Shown here one piece after another: positions 18,047 through 25,647 of a DNA stretch of 64,000 nt. The first letter of the stretch is position 1. Every line of letters begins with the position of its first letter. The position numbers and the translations under genes were made by a program. Under the pieces are notes generated by a model. The model was not told the origin of the DNA. It did no database searches and saw nothing but the letters and a program-made list of their open reading frames with translations. The DNA is from Brumimicrobium sp. (GTDB lineage: Bacteria > Bacteroidota > Bacteroidia > Flavobacteriales_D > Crocinitomicaceae), in contig JAMLGZ010000001.1 of the NCBI GenBank assembly GCA_023957385.1, positions 2,218,923-2,282,922 on the forward strand, given 5' to 3'.

Positions 18047-18956
18047 CTATACACACTCTTCACTTTTTTGTTCTTGATTTACTTTTCTATAATATGTTTT
18101 CCATTTCCTTTCGCCCTTTTCCACCTCTCCTAAATGAACCTTATTAGGAGTTTGATTCCCAATACTCATGTGAGGTCTATGTTCATTATACAAGACAACC
18201 ACCTTGTCAAATAACTCCTTAGCCTGCTTAAAAGTTCTTACTTTATAATACTCTAAATATTCTTCTTTTAGTATTCCATTAACCCTTTCTGCAACGGCAT
18301 TTTCTAACGGATCTCCAGATTCAGTCATACTTATTTGAACATCATAACTATTTAAGAGATTTACATATTTATAGCTGCAATACTGACTCCCTCTGTCAGA
18401 ATGATGAATAAGATTTTGCGACAATATATCCTGCTTTAATGCCATTTTAAGAGCCTTTAAACTCTCAATGGCTTCAAGAGATTGAGCTAGGTTATAACCA
18501 ATTATTTTATGACTAAAAGCATCTGTAATTAAAGAAATATACAAAACACCAAATCCTGTTTTCCAATAAGTTATATCACTTACCCATAACTGGTTAGGAG
18601 CAGTTGGAATAAATGCTCTTATTAAGTTGGGGTATTTTCTCATCCAGTGATTAGACTGGGTTGTTCTGATGACTCTTTTTCTCCTTCTAATCAATAAAGT
18701 ATGTAGGGAAAGCAAGTCAAACAAAGCATCTCTCCCCATTTTTATTTGGTGCTCTAGCAGAAAACTTTCCAACATAATGTACAGGCTTCCTAGTTCCTAT
18801 TCTTGGATGATTATTTCTAATAGAAATGACTTCTTTTAATACTAAAGCTTGTTCAATTTCTTGAAATTCTGCTCTATAAAAACTCTGATAATATGCCTGA
18901 CGAGTAACACCAAACAACCAGCATAATTTGCTTAATCCTATTTTAGGTTGACGCAT
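18047..18956 (-). pseudogene. IS3-family transposase OrfB, one frameshift
   Basis: DDE integrase-type transposase in two frames. The N-terminal part (18956 to about 18785) carries the HTH_21-like start GLSKLCWLFGVTRQAYYQ and HPRIGTRK. The C-terminal part (to 18047) carries HQIKMGRDALFDLL and the catalytic DDE: Asp in WVSDITYW, Asp in HHSDRGSQY, Glu in NAVAERVNG. An extra base in GG at 18784-18785 breaks the frame; removing it gives a smooth RTRKLYIMLES-like join. OrfB starts at an ATG overlapping the end of orfA by 14 bases. The element is probably inactive unless the shift is a sequencing error. Confidence 0.88.
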
Positions 18957-19374
18957 TTTTATCGTAAAGATTGTTTGGTATTGGACTTTTTTTAATACTT
19001 ATTTTTAGCTCCTTTTCTGCAATTTCAATCATTGTTTCATACGCAGTGGCTCTTAGTTCAGAGCTGACTAGTGCCTTTTCTAGCTGTTTAATTTTTTCCT
19101 TTAATTGAGTTACTTCTACCGATTCTTTGGCTTTGTTGCTCATAGCTAGTGTTTTAGTCGAAACAAATTTAACTCTTTTCTCTGGAACTTGGTAACCTAG
19201 TTGACGCATCCAATTTAAAAGATAACCTTTTTCATGTTCTTGACCGGTATATTTATACCAGATTTCTCTTTTAGTACAATCTGATTGAAGATATTCTTCA
19301 ATGATTTGCCTCCGTTCTTCTAAATTAAATTCTCCCGAAGATTTTAGTCCTAAATTGACTTTACTTTTTTGCAT
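18943..19374 (-). CDS. IS3-family transposase OrfA (DNA-binding subunit)
   Basis: A 143-residue protein with an N-terminal helix-turn-helix (NLEERRQIIEEYLQSDCTKREIWYKYTG) and a C-terminal leucine-zipper-like coiled coil (VTQLKEKIKQLEKAL), then AYETMIEIAEKELKI. It binds the IS ends and partners OrfB. Its ATG lies 53 bp inside the right terminal repeat. The frame relation to OrfB (+1) and the overlapping AAAAATG suggest reinitiation rather than the classic -1 slip. Confidence 0.85.
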   Translation of the reverse strand: MQKSKVNLGLKSSGEFNLEERRQIIEEYLQSDCTKREIWYKYTGQEHEKGYLLNWMRQLGYQVPEKRVKFVSTKTLAMSNKAKESVEVTQLKEKIKQLEKALVSSELRATAYETMIEIAEKELKISIKKSPIPNNLYDKNAST

Positions 19375-19456
19375 TGTTTACACTTTTTATGGTTAATAAA
19401 TGTGTAAACCTATTTCAGGACAAGACACAGTTGTTACTGCTTTTAATATACCGTGT

Positions 19457-20261
19457 GTTAGCGGTTAGGCATTTGTTCATTAAATGCTATTGTCGTCATC
19501 TCTTTTTAATGCAAGTTCTTTTTGTTTTGTCGCTACTTCAAGAAGCCAATCTTTTTTCTTCTCGTCATTAATTGCCAAGTCATAATATTTGATTGCGTTA
19601 TCAAAATCGCCTATTCTTCGGTAAAGTTCGCCAATTAAATAATTTATTGTAGCATAAGTTGATTCTTCATCATATTCCTTGTTTTCAACGGCTTTAACAA
19701 AGTATGTCGCAGCATTTAGTTGAAGTTCTTTTCGTTTAACTATTTGAGAACTGTCGCCTTTTAAAAAATACGATGCTTTTAAATACAAATTTGCAATGAT
19801 GTCATTGTTTCGTTTAAAATACTGATTGATTTTGACAGCAATTTCATTTTCTAAAACGTCTGTCATTCTTAATTCTTTGTAAGGTTCAAGAATTTTAAGA
19901 ATGTCTTGCTTAGTTGTTTTTGTATATGTCGTGTCAAAGTCGTTTTTGTAGCCAGAGTAATGACATTTTGGACAAGAGTTTATCATACTTTCGTATAAGT
20001 CGCCAATTGCACCTTGTTTTTGAAAGTCTTTTAATGTATTGAATGTCGTATAACTTCCCGTTACATAAATTGTAAACTTCTTTCCGTCAATAGGACACTT
20101 TACTTTCACAGGATAGCTTGTGTGTCCATATAACAAAGTGGAACATACAAGTCCTAATGTCAAAAGTGATAATCTAAATAATGTCGTTTTCTTCATTGCT
20201 ATTGTCTTTTTATGTGTCAATTTTATAGTTGTTATTGGGTCGTCCGATGCTGACCGCTAAC
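19457..20261. repeat. Inverted repeat bordering the DUF2225-like gene
   Basis: GTTAGCGGTTAG (19457-19468) and CTGACCGCTAAC (20250-20261) are inverted copies with 11 of 12 matching bases. They enclose exactly the one gene and its short flanks. The right arm ends 4 bases before the stop codon of the aminotransferase gene. This looks like a one-gene cassette or mobile unit; no transposase or integrase is inside. Confidence 0.5.
19480..20196 (-). CDS. Secreted DUF2225-like/TPR protein (cassette-like gene)
   Basis: A 238-residue protein starting at the ATG of MKKTTLFRLSLL; upstream in-frame TTG at 20220 is less likely. It has a signal peptide (about 1-25, ending TLLYGHT), then two CPxx/CPxC pairs (VKCPIDGKKF and INSCPKCHYSGY) as in DUF2225 zinc-ribbon proteins, then helical repeats ending in a TPR (IGELYRRIGDFDNAIKYYDLA). 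Codon choice looks different from neighbours (many GTC and GAC-type codons). It is flanked by the inverted repeats at 19457 and 20250 and by an IS. Acquisition by transfer is likely; function unknown. Confidence 0.72.
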   Translation of the reverse strand: MKKTTLFRLSLLTLGLVCSTLLYGHTSYPVKVKCPIDGKKFTIYVTGSYTTFNTLKDFQKQGAIGDLYESMINSCPKCHYSGYKNDFDTTYTKTTKQDILKILEPYKELRMTDVLENEIAVKINQYFKRNNDIIANLYLKASYFLKGDSSQIVKRKELQLNAATYFVKAVENKEYDEESTYATINYLIGELYRRIGDFDNAIKYYDLAINDEKKKDWLLEVATKQKELALKRDDDNSI

Positions 20262-20264
20262 TAA

Positions 20265-21110
20265 CTACCCAAACTGTTCATTTAATAATTGAAGCAGTCT
20301 AACAGAAGTAGTATTCATGTACCTTCGTGTTCTATACCCTCCCACCCAGGTGATTCCTTGAATAGCATTGGTAAGGAATACTTCATCGGCAATTAAAAGA
20401 TTTTGAGGAGTAAGAGGAGACTCATATACTCGGATATTATTTTGCAGAGCTATATTTATAAGCAACATACGCATAGTTCCTCCAACACAATTCTCTTCCA
20501 ATCCAGGTGTATATAAAATTCCATTTCCGACTACAAAAATATTTGATCCAGTAGCTTCAAGAATACCACCCCGATTATTCGTAAGCAAAACATCTCCCAG
20601 ATTACGCTCAGAAGCCTCTATGGAAGCCATAACATTTAATAAAGCATTTTTCACTTTATAGTTTGAAAAAGGAGTTTTTTCTTTATGTATTGCCGTATAT
20701 AAATCTACTTCTATTCCTTTTTCATTCAACATAAACTCATTTGTAGGAAGTGGATATACTTCAATAAAATAGTCAACCTCATTTGAGCTAGGCTTGTATG
20801 TTCCACCACTTATTCTATCAACTGATAAACGTACTTTTCCTCCTCCTTTGATTTCTGATTTCTGAAGTAATTCCTCCATTTTTTCAATAAAGAATTCAAC
20901 CGTAAAATAGGTAGGAATATTCATCTTCAGAACACGCATACCATCAAGCATACGAGCAATATGAGCTTCCATATTAATAGGTTTTCCATGGATTGCACGA
21001 ATACTTTCAAACAAACCATCGCCGTAGAGATGACCTCTATTTCCTGCACATAAAGTATGTCCATCATTTTCCAACACTTCACCGTTGTTATTTACAAATA
21101 GTTTCTCCAT
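20265..21110 (-). CDS. Aminotransferase class IV (PabC/BCAT-like)
   Basis: A 281-residue PLP enzyme of fold type IV. Landmarks: GHLYGDGLFESIRA at the N-terminus, the Schiff-base lysine region SNYKVKNALLNV, the acidic ILEATGSNIFVV segment, and a C-terminal DEVFLTNAIQGITWV. Size and the FLTNAIQGI end favour aminodeoxychorismate lyase (folate pathway) or a small branched-chain or D-amino-acid aminotransferase; sequence alone does not decide. It follows the rhomboid gene by one base on the same strand, so they are probably cotranscribed. Confidence 0.85.
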   Translation of the reverse strand: MEKLFVNNNGEVLENDGHTLCAGNRGHLYGDGLFESIRAIHGKPINMEAHIARMLDGMRVLKMNIPTYFTVEFFIEKMEELLQKSEIKGGGKVRLSVDRISGGTYKPSSNEVDYFIEVYPLPTNEFMLNEKGIEVDLYTAIHKEKTPFSNYKVKNALLNVMASIEASERNLGDVLLTNNRGGILEATGSNIFVVGNGILYTPGLEENCVGGTMRMLLINIALQNNIRVYESPLTPQNLLIADEVFLTNAIQGITWVGGYRTRRYMNTTSVRLLQLLNEQFG

Positions 21111-21111
21111 C

Positions 21112-21741
21112 TCAACCTAAAATATAATTAATAAACTCCGTTCCTTTATGAGGCTCTATGATAATGGCATAAAATACCCCAAACAAGGCTCCTCCAATAT
21201 GCGCGTCATGCGCAATCTTTCCCCCTCCCTTTTTATTCATATAAAATTCAAACAGCAAGTATAATATACCAAATAACCATGCAGGAATTTCGATAGGTAT
21301 AAACATCACATATATTCCTCCGTAAGGAATCCAAATGATTGAAGCAAACAGTATAGCAGATACTGCTCCAGAAGCACCTAAACTCATATAAGAAGGGTTC
21401 TCACTATTTCGAATGCACGGCCATATAGTAGCCACAACACCTCCCGCTAAATAAAGTATTAAAAAATGAAAGCTACCCAGCTCAGAACCAAAAGAGACAT
21501 TAAAAAGGTGTTCCATAATACTTCCAAAAGAAAACAGAACAACCATATTAAAAATCAAATGCATATAATCAGCATGAATGAAAATATGGGATAAGATGCG
21601 GTAAGTTTCCTTGTTATGCCTCATTCTATAAGGATACAACAATAGCTTATACTTCAAATCTCCATCTTTAAAAGCCACTATGGAAATCAGTGAAGTTAAT
21701 ATAATAATTGCTATAGTTATTGGATACTGTAAGAGTGTCAT
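21112..21741 (-). CDS. Rhomboid-family intramembrane serine protease
   Basis: A 209-residue six-helix membrane protease that cuts transmembrane substrates. The catalytic serine is Ser124 in GASGAVSA and the base is His181 in HIGGALFG. The helix-2 HxxxN motif is present (His61, Asn65). Length is that of the minimal bacterial rhomboid core. It is the upstream gene of a two-gene unit with the aminotransferase; the 176 bp upstream spacer separates it from divergent rpe. Substrate unknown. Confidence 0.93.
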   Translation of the reverse strand: MTLLQYPITIAIIILTSLISIVAFKDGDLKYKLLLYPYRMRHNKETYRILSHIFIHADYMHLIFNMVVLFSFGSIMEHLFNVSFGSELGSFHFLILYLAGGVVATIWPCIRNSENPSYMSLGASGAVSAILFASIIWIPYGGIYVMFIPIEIPAWLFGILYLLFEFYMNKKGGGKIAHDAHIGGALFGVFYAIIIEPHKGTEFINYILG

Positions 21742-21894
21742 AAAGCATAGTTTCTTTTTCTATATATATAAGTATATATAATAAAGTATGAAATAACGAA
21801 AAATAAAAGATAAAAACAACCTAATTACAACCTTTATGTCGATGGAATCTTGTTATTTATCGAAAACACAATCAGCCAAAACCAAAAAATATGC

Positions 21895-21902
21895 TATTTT
21901 TG
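21895..21902 (+). promoter_or_regulatory. -7 promoter box of rpe
   Basis: TATTTTTG matches TAnnTTTG and ends 15 bases before the rpe ATG, giving a very short leader. No clear -33 TTTG at the ideal distance. Confidence 0.5.
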
Positions 21903-21917
21903 TAAAAAATAAATCAC

Positions 21918-22568
21918 ATGAGTACAATAGTTTCTCCTTCTGTTTTATCCGCTGACTTTGCCAATCTCGAAAGGGATATTACAATGCTAAACAGTAGCGT
22001 AGCTGAATGGATACATATAGATGTAATGGATGGGCAATTTGTACCTAATATTTCTTTTGGATTACCTGTCTTGAGTGCTATTCATAAACATGCAGAAAAA
22101 ATTCTAGATGTTCATTTAATGATAGCCACTCCAGATGATTATATCTCCGATTTTAAAGAAGCCGGGGCTGACATTTTAACTGTGCATTATGAAGCTTGCA
22201 CGCATCTACACAGAACTCTTCAAGTCATAAAAAGTCATGGAATGAAAGCTGGAGTTGCACTCAATCCTCACACACCTATCCACCTTTTAGCCGATATTAT
22301 TCAAGAAATTGATGTTGTACTTATCATGTCCGTAAATCCTGGATTTGGTGGTCAAAAATTCATTTCTCACACTGTTGAAAAAGTAAAAACTTTAAAGAAA
22401 TTAATCACAGAAAAAGGTTGCAATACATTAATTGAAGTTGATGGGGGCGTTAATCTTAATACTGGAAAAGAGCTAGTGGAGGCTGGTGCAGATGCTTTAG
22501 TTGCCGGTAGTTTTGTTTTCAATTCATCTAATCCTATAGAAACTATTTCCGAACTAAGCAAATTATAA
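21918..22568 (+). CDS. rpe: Ribulose-phosphate 3-epimerase
   Basis: Interconverts ribulose-5-phosphate and xylulose-5-phosphate in the pentose phosphate pathway. The 216-residue TIM barrel has the full signatures: SPSVLSADFANL, WIHIDVMDGQFVPNISFG, DVHLMI, MSVNPGFGGQKF and EVDGGVN. It is a single-gene unit with a -7 box 15 bp upstream, convergent with dps. Confidence 0.97.
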   Translation: MSTIVSPSVLSADFANLERDITMLNSSVAEWIHIDVMDGQFVPNISFGLPVLSAIHKHAEKILDVHLMIATPDDYISDFKEAGADILTVHYEACTHLHRTLQVIKSHGMKAGVALNPHTPIHLLADIIQEIDVVLIMSVNPGFGGQKFISHTVEKVKTLKKLITEKGCNTLIEVDGGVNLNTGKELVEAGADALVAGSFVFNSSNPIETISELSKL

Positions 22569-22592
22569 AAAAAGGGACACTTTCGCATCCCT
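22567..22592 (-). terminator. Rho-independent terminator of dps
   Basis: On the minus strand the stem AGGGATGC / GTGTCCCT closes a GAAA tetraloop and is followed by seven T residues. It lies directly after the dps stop codon; the T-tract touches the rpe stop codon. Confidence 0.75.
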
Positions 22593-22623
22593 CTATCCGT
22601 CATCAGTTTATATCGGATTTCTT

Positions 22624-23100
22624 TTATTCTGTAATAAATGCATTTAACATCCAGTGCATTTTCTCACGTCTTTTCATAAAGCCTGTCAACATTTCATTTG
22701 TTGAAACATCACCCATATCTTGAGTCAATTCTATCGTATCAATCATTAATGAAATAAGTACTCCAAAATCATCTAATATTTCCTTCACAATTTCTTTAGC
22801 ATTATGCTTTACTTTAGTCTCTTTAATTTCAGATTTTGATAAATACTCTTTCAAAGTACTCATTGGATATGCTCCAAATACACGAATTCTTTCTGCAACA
22901 TCATCAATTTCAGTCAACACCTGATTATATTCAACTTCTGTTAATTCGTGGATCTCAAAGAACTCTCCTCCTGTAACATTCCAGTGATAATTCCTTAATT
23001 TCTGATAGTGTACATGAAGGTTTGCTAATAGCAAATTCAAACTCTCCACCATAGCTTCCATTTCTGTTTTTTCAAAACCAAGCACTTTATTTGACTTCAT
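22624..23100 (-). CDS. dps: Dps-family DNA-binding ferritin-like protein
   Basis: Protects DNA by oxidising and storing iron as a dodecamer. From the ATG at 23100 it is 158 residues, the usual Dps length. In-frame upstream ATGs at 23121 and 23148 would add 7 or 16 residues that do not fit the family. Ferroxidase-site residues are visible in KLRNYHWNVTG and in FEIHELTEVEYNQVLTEIDDVAERI. It is divergent from the TPR gene across a spacer with an 11-bp-arm inverted repeat, a plausible operator for a stress regulator. Confidence 0.93.
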   Translation of the reverse strand: MKSNKVLGFEKTEMEAMVESLNLLLANLHVHYQKLRNYHWNVTGGEFFEIHELTEVEYNQVLTEIDDVAERIRVFGAYPMSTLKEYLSKSEIKETKVKHNAKEIVKEILDDFGVLISLMIDTIELTQDMGDVSTNEMLTGFMKRREKMHWMLNAFITE

Positions 23101-23151
23101 AACATTTTTTTTTAATTTCATGATGTAAATATATTTGTAACAATTCAATTA

Positions 23152-23188
23152 TTTTCATCTATAATATTTATATAATAATAGATGAAAA
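23152..23188. promoter_or_regulatory. Inverted repeat between divergent dps and TPR gene
   Basis: TTTTCATCTAT (23152-23162) and ATAGATGAAAA (23178-23188) are perfect 11-base inverted repeats with a 15-base AT-only spacer. The site lies about 50 bases from both starts, as expected for an operator controlling both genes, such as an oxidative-stress or iron regulator. No direct match to a named box can be claimed. Confidence 0.5.
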
Positions 23189-23219
23189 CTATAAGCCTGA
23201 CTTTATGCTAACTTTTCAT

Positions 23220-23227
23220 TACTTTTG
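23220..23227 (+). promoter_or_regulatory. -7 box giving a near-leaderless TPR gene
   Basis: TACTTTTG matches TAnnTTTG and ends 6 bases before the ATG at 23234, so transcription would start at or next to the start codon. Confidence 0.45.
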
Positions 23228-23233
23228 TCTCTA

Positions 23234-24019
23234 ATGAAAAATGAACAATATAAAAATGAATATGATAAAGGACTTCTTTGGAGTTTTCTCTTATTTATTT
23301 TCATTATGGTCCTACTAATTTTATTTACATATAAAGGAAATCAAACCGCCATAGAGAATAAGGAAATCACTCAAAGAAAGGGGTCAGAATCTATTCTTGT
23401 CAACCTAGATAACTTAGTTGAACTCTCAAAAGATGATCAGATTACAGCAGACACCTTACGTTCTATATTCTCAGAAAAGCAGAAATGGAACTTAGAAAAT
23501 TCTTTCAACAAGGAGTCCTATACGGAGGCTAATGTGATTTTTTACAATCACCTTCCATATATAGATTATCAAAATTATCGAAATGACTCTATCTCGATTA
23601 GGTTTAGTATCTCGAGCAACAAAAAAGAAAGCTCAGGTATTCAATTATTCAGCTATTCAGATATTCTCAAACAAGCAAATGAATATTACAACAAAGGAAA
23701 TTATAAAAAAGCATTAATTTATTATCTCTCGATATTAAATGAATATCCCAACGACATAAACGGAAGTTTTTACGGTGGAATTTGTTATTATAATTTGGGA
23801 GATTTTGAGAATTCTATTATACTTTTTAGAAATGCTTATTCCACAGGATATCAAAATTTTAAGCAAGAGGCTAATTTATGGATAGCGCAATCATATATTC
23901 ATTTAAACAAAGAACTAAAAGCTCAATATTGGCTTAAAAACGTTATAGAGGAAAATAGCTATTACGCAAATCAGGCAAAACAATTTTTAGAAAATATTGG
24001 TGTGAAAAAAAATGACTAA
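23234..24019 (+). CDS. Membrane-anchored TPR protein
   Basis: A 261-residue protein with an N-terminal transmembrane helix (about residues 14-34, LLWSFLLFIFIMVLLILF). A linker of about 100 residues follows. Then come TPR units beginning near YSDILKQANEYYNKGNYKKALIYYLSIL and NGSFYGGICYYNLGDFENSIILFRNAY, ending with YWLKNVIEENSYYANQAKQFL. Probably a periplasm-facing adaptor; partners unknown. The ATG at 23234 is chosen over a TTG at 23225, which lies inside the -7 box. Divergent from dps. Confidence 0.75.
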   Translation: MKNEQYKNEYDKGLLWSFLLFIFIMVLLILFTYKGNQTAIENKEITQRKGSESILVNLDNLVELSKDDQITADTLRSIFSEKQKWNLENSFNKESYTEANVIFYNHLPYIDYQNYRNDSISIRFSISSNKKESSGIQLFSYSDILKQANEYYNKGNYKKALIYYLSILNEYPNDINGSFYGGICYYNLGDFENSIILFRNAYSTGYQNFKQEANLWIAQSYIHLNKELKAQYWLKNVIEENSYYANQAKQFLENIGVKKND

Positions 24020-24043
24020 AAGTAAACTTTTGTATATATTTTT

Positions 24044-24074
24044 TTTGTCTAGTCAGTTTAAGTTTGCAATTTTG
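24044..24074 (+). promoter_or_regulatory. Promoter of queD (-33 and -7 boxes)
   Basis: TTTG (24044-24047), exactly 19 bases, then CAATTTTG (24067-24074) fits the Bacteroidota layout TTTG-N19-TAnnTTTG with one mismatch. The ATG follows 19 bases later at 24094. Confidence 0.55.
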
Positions 24075-24093
24075 CACCTTCAAATCATAAGAA

Positions 24094-24450
24094 ATGCAGA
24101 TTTTTAAACAATTCACATTTGACTCAGCTCATTTTTTACCTCATGTCCCTGCTAACCATAAATGCAAACGAATGCACGGTCACACCTATCTTTTAAAGAT
24201 AATTGTCGAGGGAGAATTAGATAGTCACTTAGCTTGGGTTATGGATTTCAAAGATTTAAAAGATATAGTTGGACCTGTTATAGACAGCTTAGATCATCAT
24301 ATTCTGAATGAAATCCCAGGTTTAGAAAATCCAACTTGTGAAATGCTATCTGTATGGATATGGAATAAAATAAAACCTCAATTACCTTTATTAAAGCGAA
24401 TTGAATTAAATGAGACACCTACATCTGGCGCCATTTATGAAGGAAAATAA
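24094..24450 (+). CDS. queD: 6-carboxy-5,6,7,8-tetrahydropterin synthase
   Basis: Converts dihydroneopterin triphosphate to 6-carboxytetrahydropterin, an early step of queuosine/7-deazaguanine synthesis. In 118 residues it shows the zinc ligands His13, His28 and His30 (SAHFLPH, then CKRMHGH), the catalytic Cys24, and the LDHHILNEI and NPTCEMLSVWIW segments. Length is typical. The final queuosine enzyme Tgt is encoded at 45094 in this window; other que genes are not seen. Confidence 0.92.
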   Translation: MQIFKQFTFDSAHFLPHVPANHKCKRMHGHTYLLKIIVEGELDSHLAWVMDFKDLKDIVGPVIDSLDHHILNEIPGLENPTCEMLSVWIWNKIKPQLPLLKRIELNETPTSGAIYEGK

Positions 24451-24522
24451 AAAGACAAAAAAATAAAAGAATATTTTTTTCGATAAAATTCTAAAACAGT
24501 ATGGTTTTATCAAAAATATATA

Positions 24523-24530
24523 TATCTTTG
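24523..24530 (+). promoter_or_regulatory. -7 promoter box of rplU-rpmA
   Basis: TATCTTTG matches TAnnTTTG, 41 bases before the rplU ATG. Confidence 0.5.
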
Positions 24531-24571
24531 TCGTCCGAATTTTAGGAAATTATTAATTTTAATTATTAGCT

Positions 24572-24883
24572 ATGTACGCAATTGTAGAGATAGCAGGGCA
24601 ACAATTCAAAGTAGAAAAAGATCAACGAGTTTTCGTTCATCGTTTAGACGCACAAGAAGGAGATAAAATTGATTTCGACCGTGTTCTTTTAACAGATGAC
24701 AAAGGAAAAGTAAAAGTTGGCGCCCCAGCTATAGACGGTGCAAAGGTTTCTGCAAAAGTAGAACGTCACCTTAAAGGAAATAAAGTAATTGTCTTCAAAA
24801 AGAAAAGAAGAAAAGGTTACCAAAAACAAAATGGTCACCGTCAGTTCTTAACTGAAATAACAATTACAGGAATTAAAGCTTAA
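24572..24883 (+). CDS. rplU: 50S ribosomal protein L21
   Basis: A 103-residue large-subunit protein that binds 23S rRNA. The start MYAIVEIAGQQFKVEKDQ and the C-terminal KKRRKGYQKQNGHRQ run are diagnostic. First gene of the standard rplU-rpmA pair with its own upstream -7 box. Confidence 0.98.
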   Translation: MYAIVEIAGQQFKVEKDQRVFVHRLDAQEGDKIDFDRVLLTDDKGKVKVGAPAIDGAKVSAKVERHLKGNKVIVFKKKRRKGYQKQNGHRQFLTEITITGIKA

Positions 24884-24886
24884 TCC

Positions 24887-24908
24887 AATTAAAAGGAATC
24901 TTTTAATT
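24887..24908 (+). promoter_or_regulatory. Hairpin between rplU and rpmA
   Basis: AATTAAAAG and CTTTTAATT pair perfectly over 9 bp with a GAAT loop, filling most of the 40-base gap between L21 and L27. It has no T-tract, so it is probably a processing or stability hairpin that adjusts L27 relative to L21. Confidence 0.45.
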
Positions 24909-24923
24909 AAAAATTAGAAAGAA

Positions 24924-25187
24924 ATGGCACATAAAAAAGGAGTCGGTAGTTCGAAAAACGGTCGTGAATCACACAGCAAACGACTTGGAGTTAAAATATA
25001 TGGTGGACAAGCTGCTATTGCTGGAAACATTATCGTTCGTCAAAGAGGAACTCAACATCATCCAGGAGAAAATGTAGGTATTGGTAAAGACCATACATTA
25101 TATGCTTTAACTGATGGTATCGTTGAATTCAGAAAGAAAAAAGAAAATAGATCTTTTGTTTCAGTTACTCCATTTGAGGAAAACTAA
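24924..25187 (+). CDS. rpmA: 50S ribosomal protein L27
   Basis: An 87-residue protein near the peptidyl-transferase centre. The N-terminus [19 protein letters not shown] is the mature type, without the cleavable extension found in Firmicutes. [20 protein letters not shown] is typical. Second gene of the rplU-rpmA operon, closed by a strong terminator at 25212. Confidence 0.98.
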   Translation: MAHKKGVGSSKNGRESHSKRLGVKIYGGQAAIAGNIIVRQRGTQHHPGENVGIGKDHTLYALTDGIVEFRKKKENRSFVSVTPFEEN

Positions 25188-25211
25188 ACACTAGACATTC
25201 AATCTTTATAT

Positions 25212-25243
25212 AAATGCTGTTAAAATTAACAGCATTTTTTTTA
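25212..25243 (+). terminator. Rho-independent terminator of rplU-rpmA
   Basis: The 12-base arm AAATGCTGTTAA pairs with TTAACAGCATTT and is followed by a run of T residues. It sits 24 bases after the rpmA stop codon. Confidence 0.85.
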
Positions 25244-25263
25244 TCTTTATAAAAACTATAGTT

Positions 25264-25647
25264 GTGAAGAATCTAGTTATTTGCCTTTTTATTTTAATAG
25301 CCTCAATACTTTCTTCTTGTAATGTTAAGGATATTGAAAAATACAATCCTGATTTTAAAGGAGAATGGAGAACAAATGTATTCTTTTACCCATCCGTAGG
25401 TGATTCTATTCGTAATTTCATCACAATCAATGGTAATGACAGTGGTTTTGGGGTAGCTTGTGATAAGAACAAACCCTATTCAAAATGCTTGTATCTTCAA
25501 GCAGGAAAGATGAAATACAACAAAGCAAGCAAAGCTCTGCAAATTGGAAATTCAGTAGATCAAATCCATTACGTTGATAAAGAACCCTTTATAAATAATG
25601 GGAATTGGGAAATGATAATAGACAGCGTTCATTATTACAAATACTAA
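25264..25647 (+). CDS. Small lipoprotein of unknown function
   Basis: A 127-residue protein with a lipoprotein signal peptide: MKNLVICLFILIASILSSC, lipobox LSSC with Cys19. The mature part is a small beta-rich domain with FKGEWRTNVFFY, reminiscent of lipocalin-like proteins, but I do not recognise a family. It uses a GTG start at 25264; there is no ATG nearby. It lies right after the rpmA terminator and meets rlmH end to end with no gap. Confidence 0.7.
   Translation: MKNLVICLFILIASILSSCNVKDIEKYNPDFKGEWRTNVFFYPSVGDSIRNFITINGNDSGFGVACDKNKPYSKCLYLQAGKMKYNKASKALQIGNSVDQIHYVDKEPFINNGNWEMIIDSVHYYKY

Larger units (their letters stand above)
17797..19427 (-). mobile_element. IS3-family insertion sequence (1631 bp)
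   Basis: The terminal inverted repeats are 26 bp: the left end begins TGTCTCGTCCT (17797-17822) and the right end is the complement of TGTCTTGTCCT... (19402-19427), with four mismatches. Both ends finish in GTTTACAC. A 3-bp target duplication CAG flanks it (17794-17796 and 19428-19430), as usual for IS3 relatives. It carries orfA and a frameshifted orfB on the minus strand. About 225 bp at the left end is free of transposase and holds a direct repeat and a strong hairpin. The clean ends and target duplication suggest a recent insertion. Confidence 0.92.

Noticed and set aside
17878..18063. Minus-strand 61-codon frame after orfB
   Set aside because: Lies in the AT-rich IS end, no recognisable domain, and overlaps the hairpin; most likely chance.
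17906..18133. Plus-strand 75-codon reading frame in the IS left end
   Set aside because: It runs through a strong hairpin terminator and its second half is antisense to orfB; no family resemblance. Treated as part of a possible RNA unit instead.
19457..19470. Integron attC site at the border of the cassette-like gene
   Set aside because: One 7-base core (GTTAGGC) is present, but I found no complementary RYYYAAC partner and no integrase; kept only as an inverted repeat.
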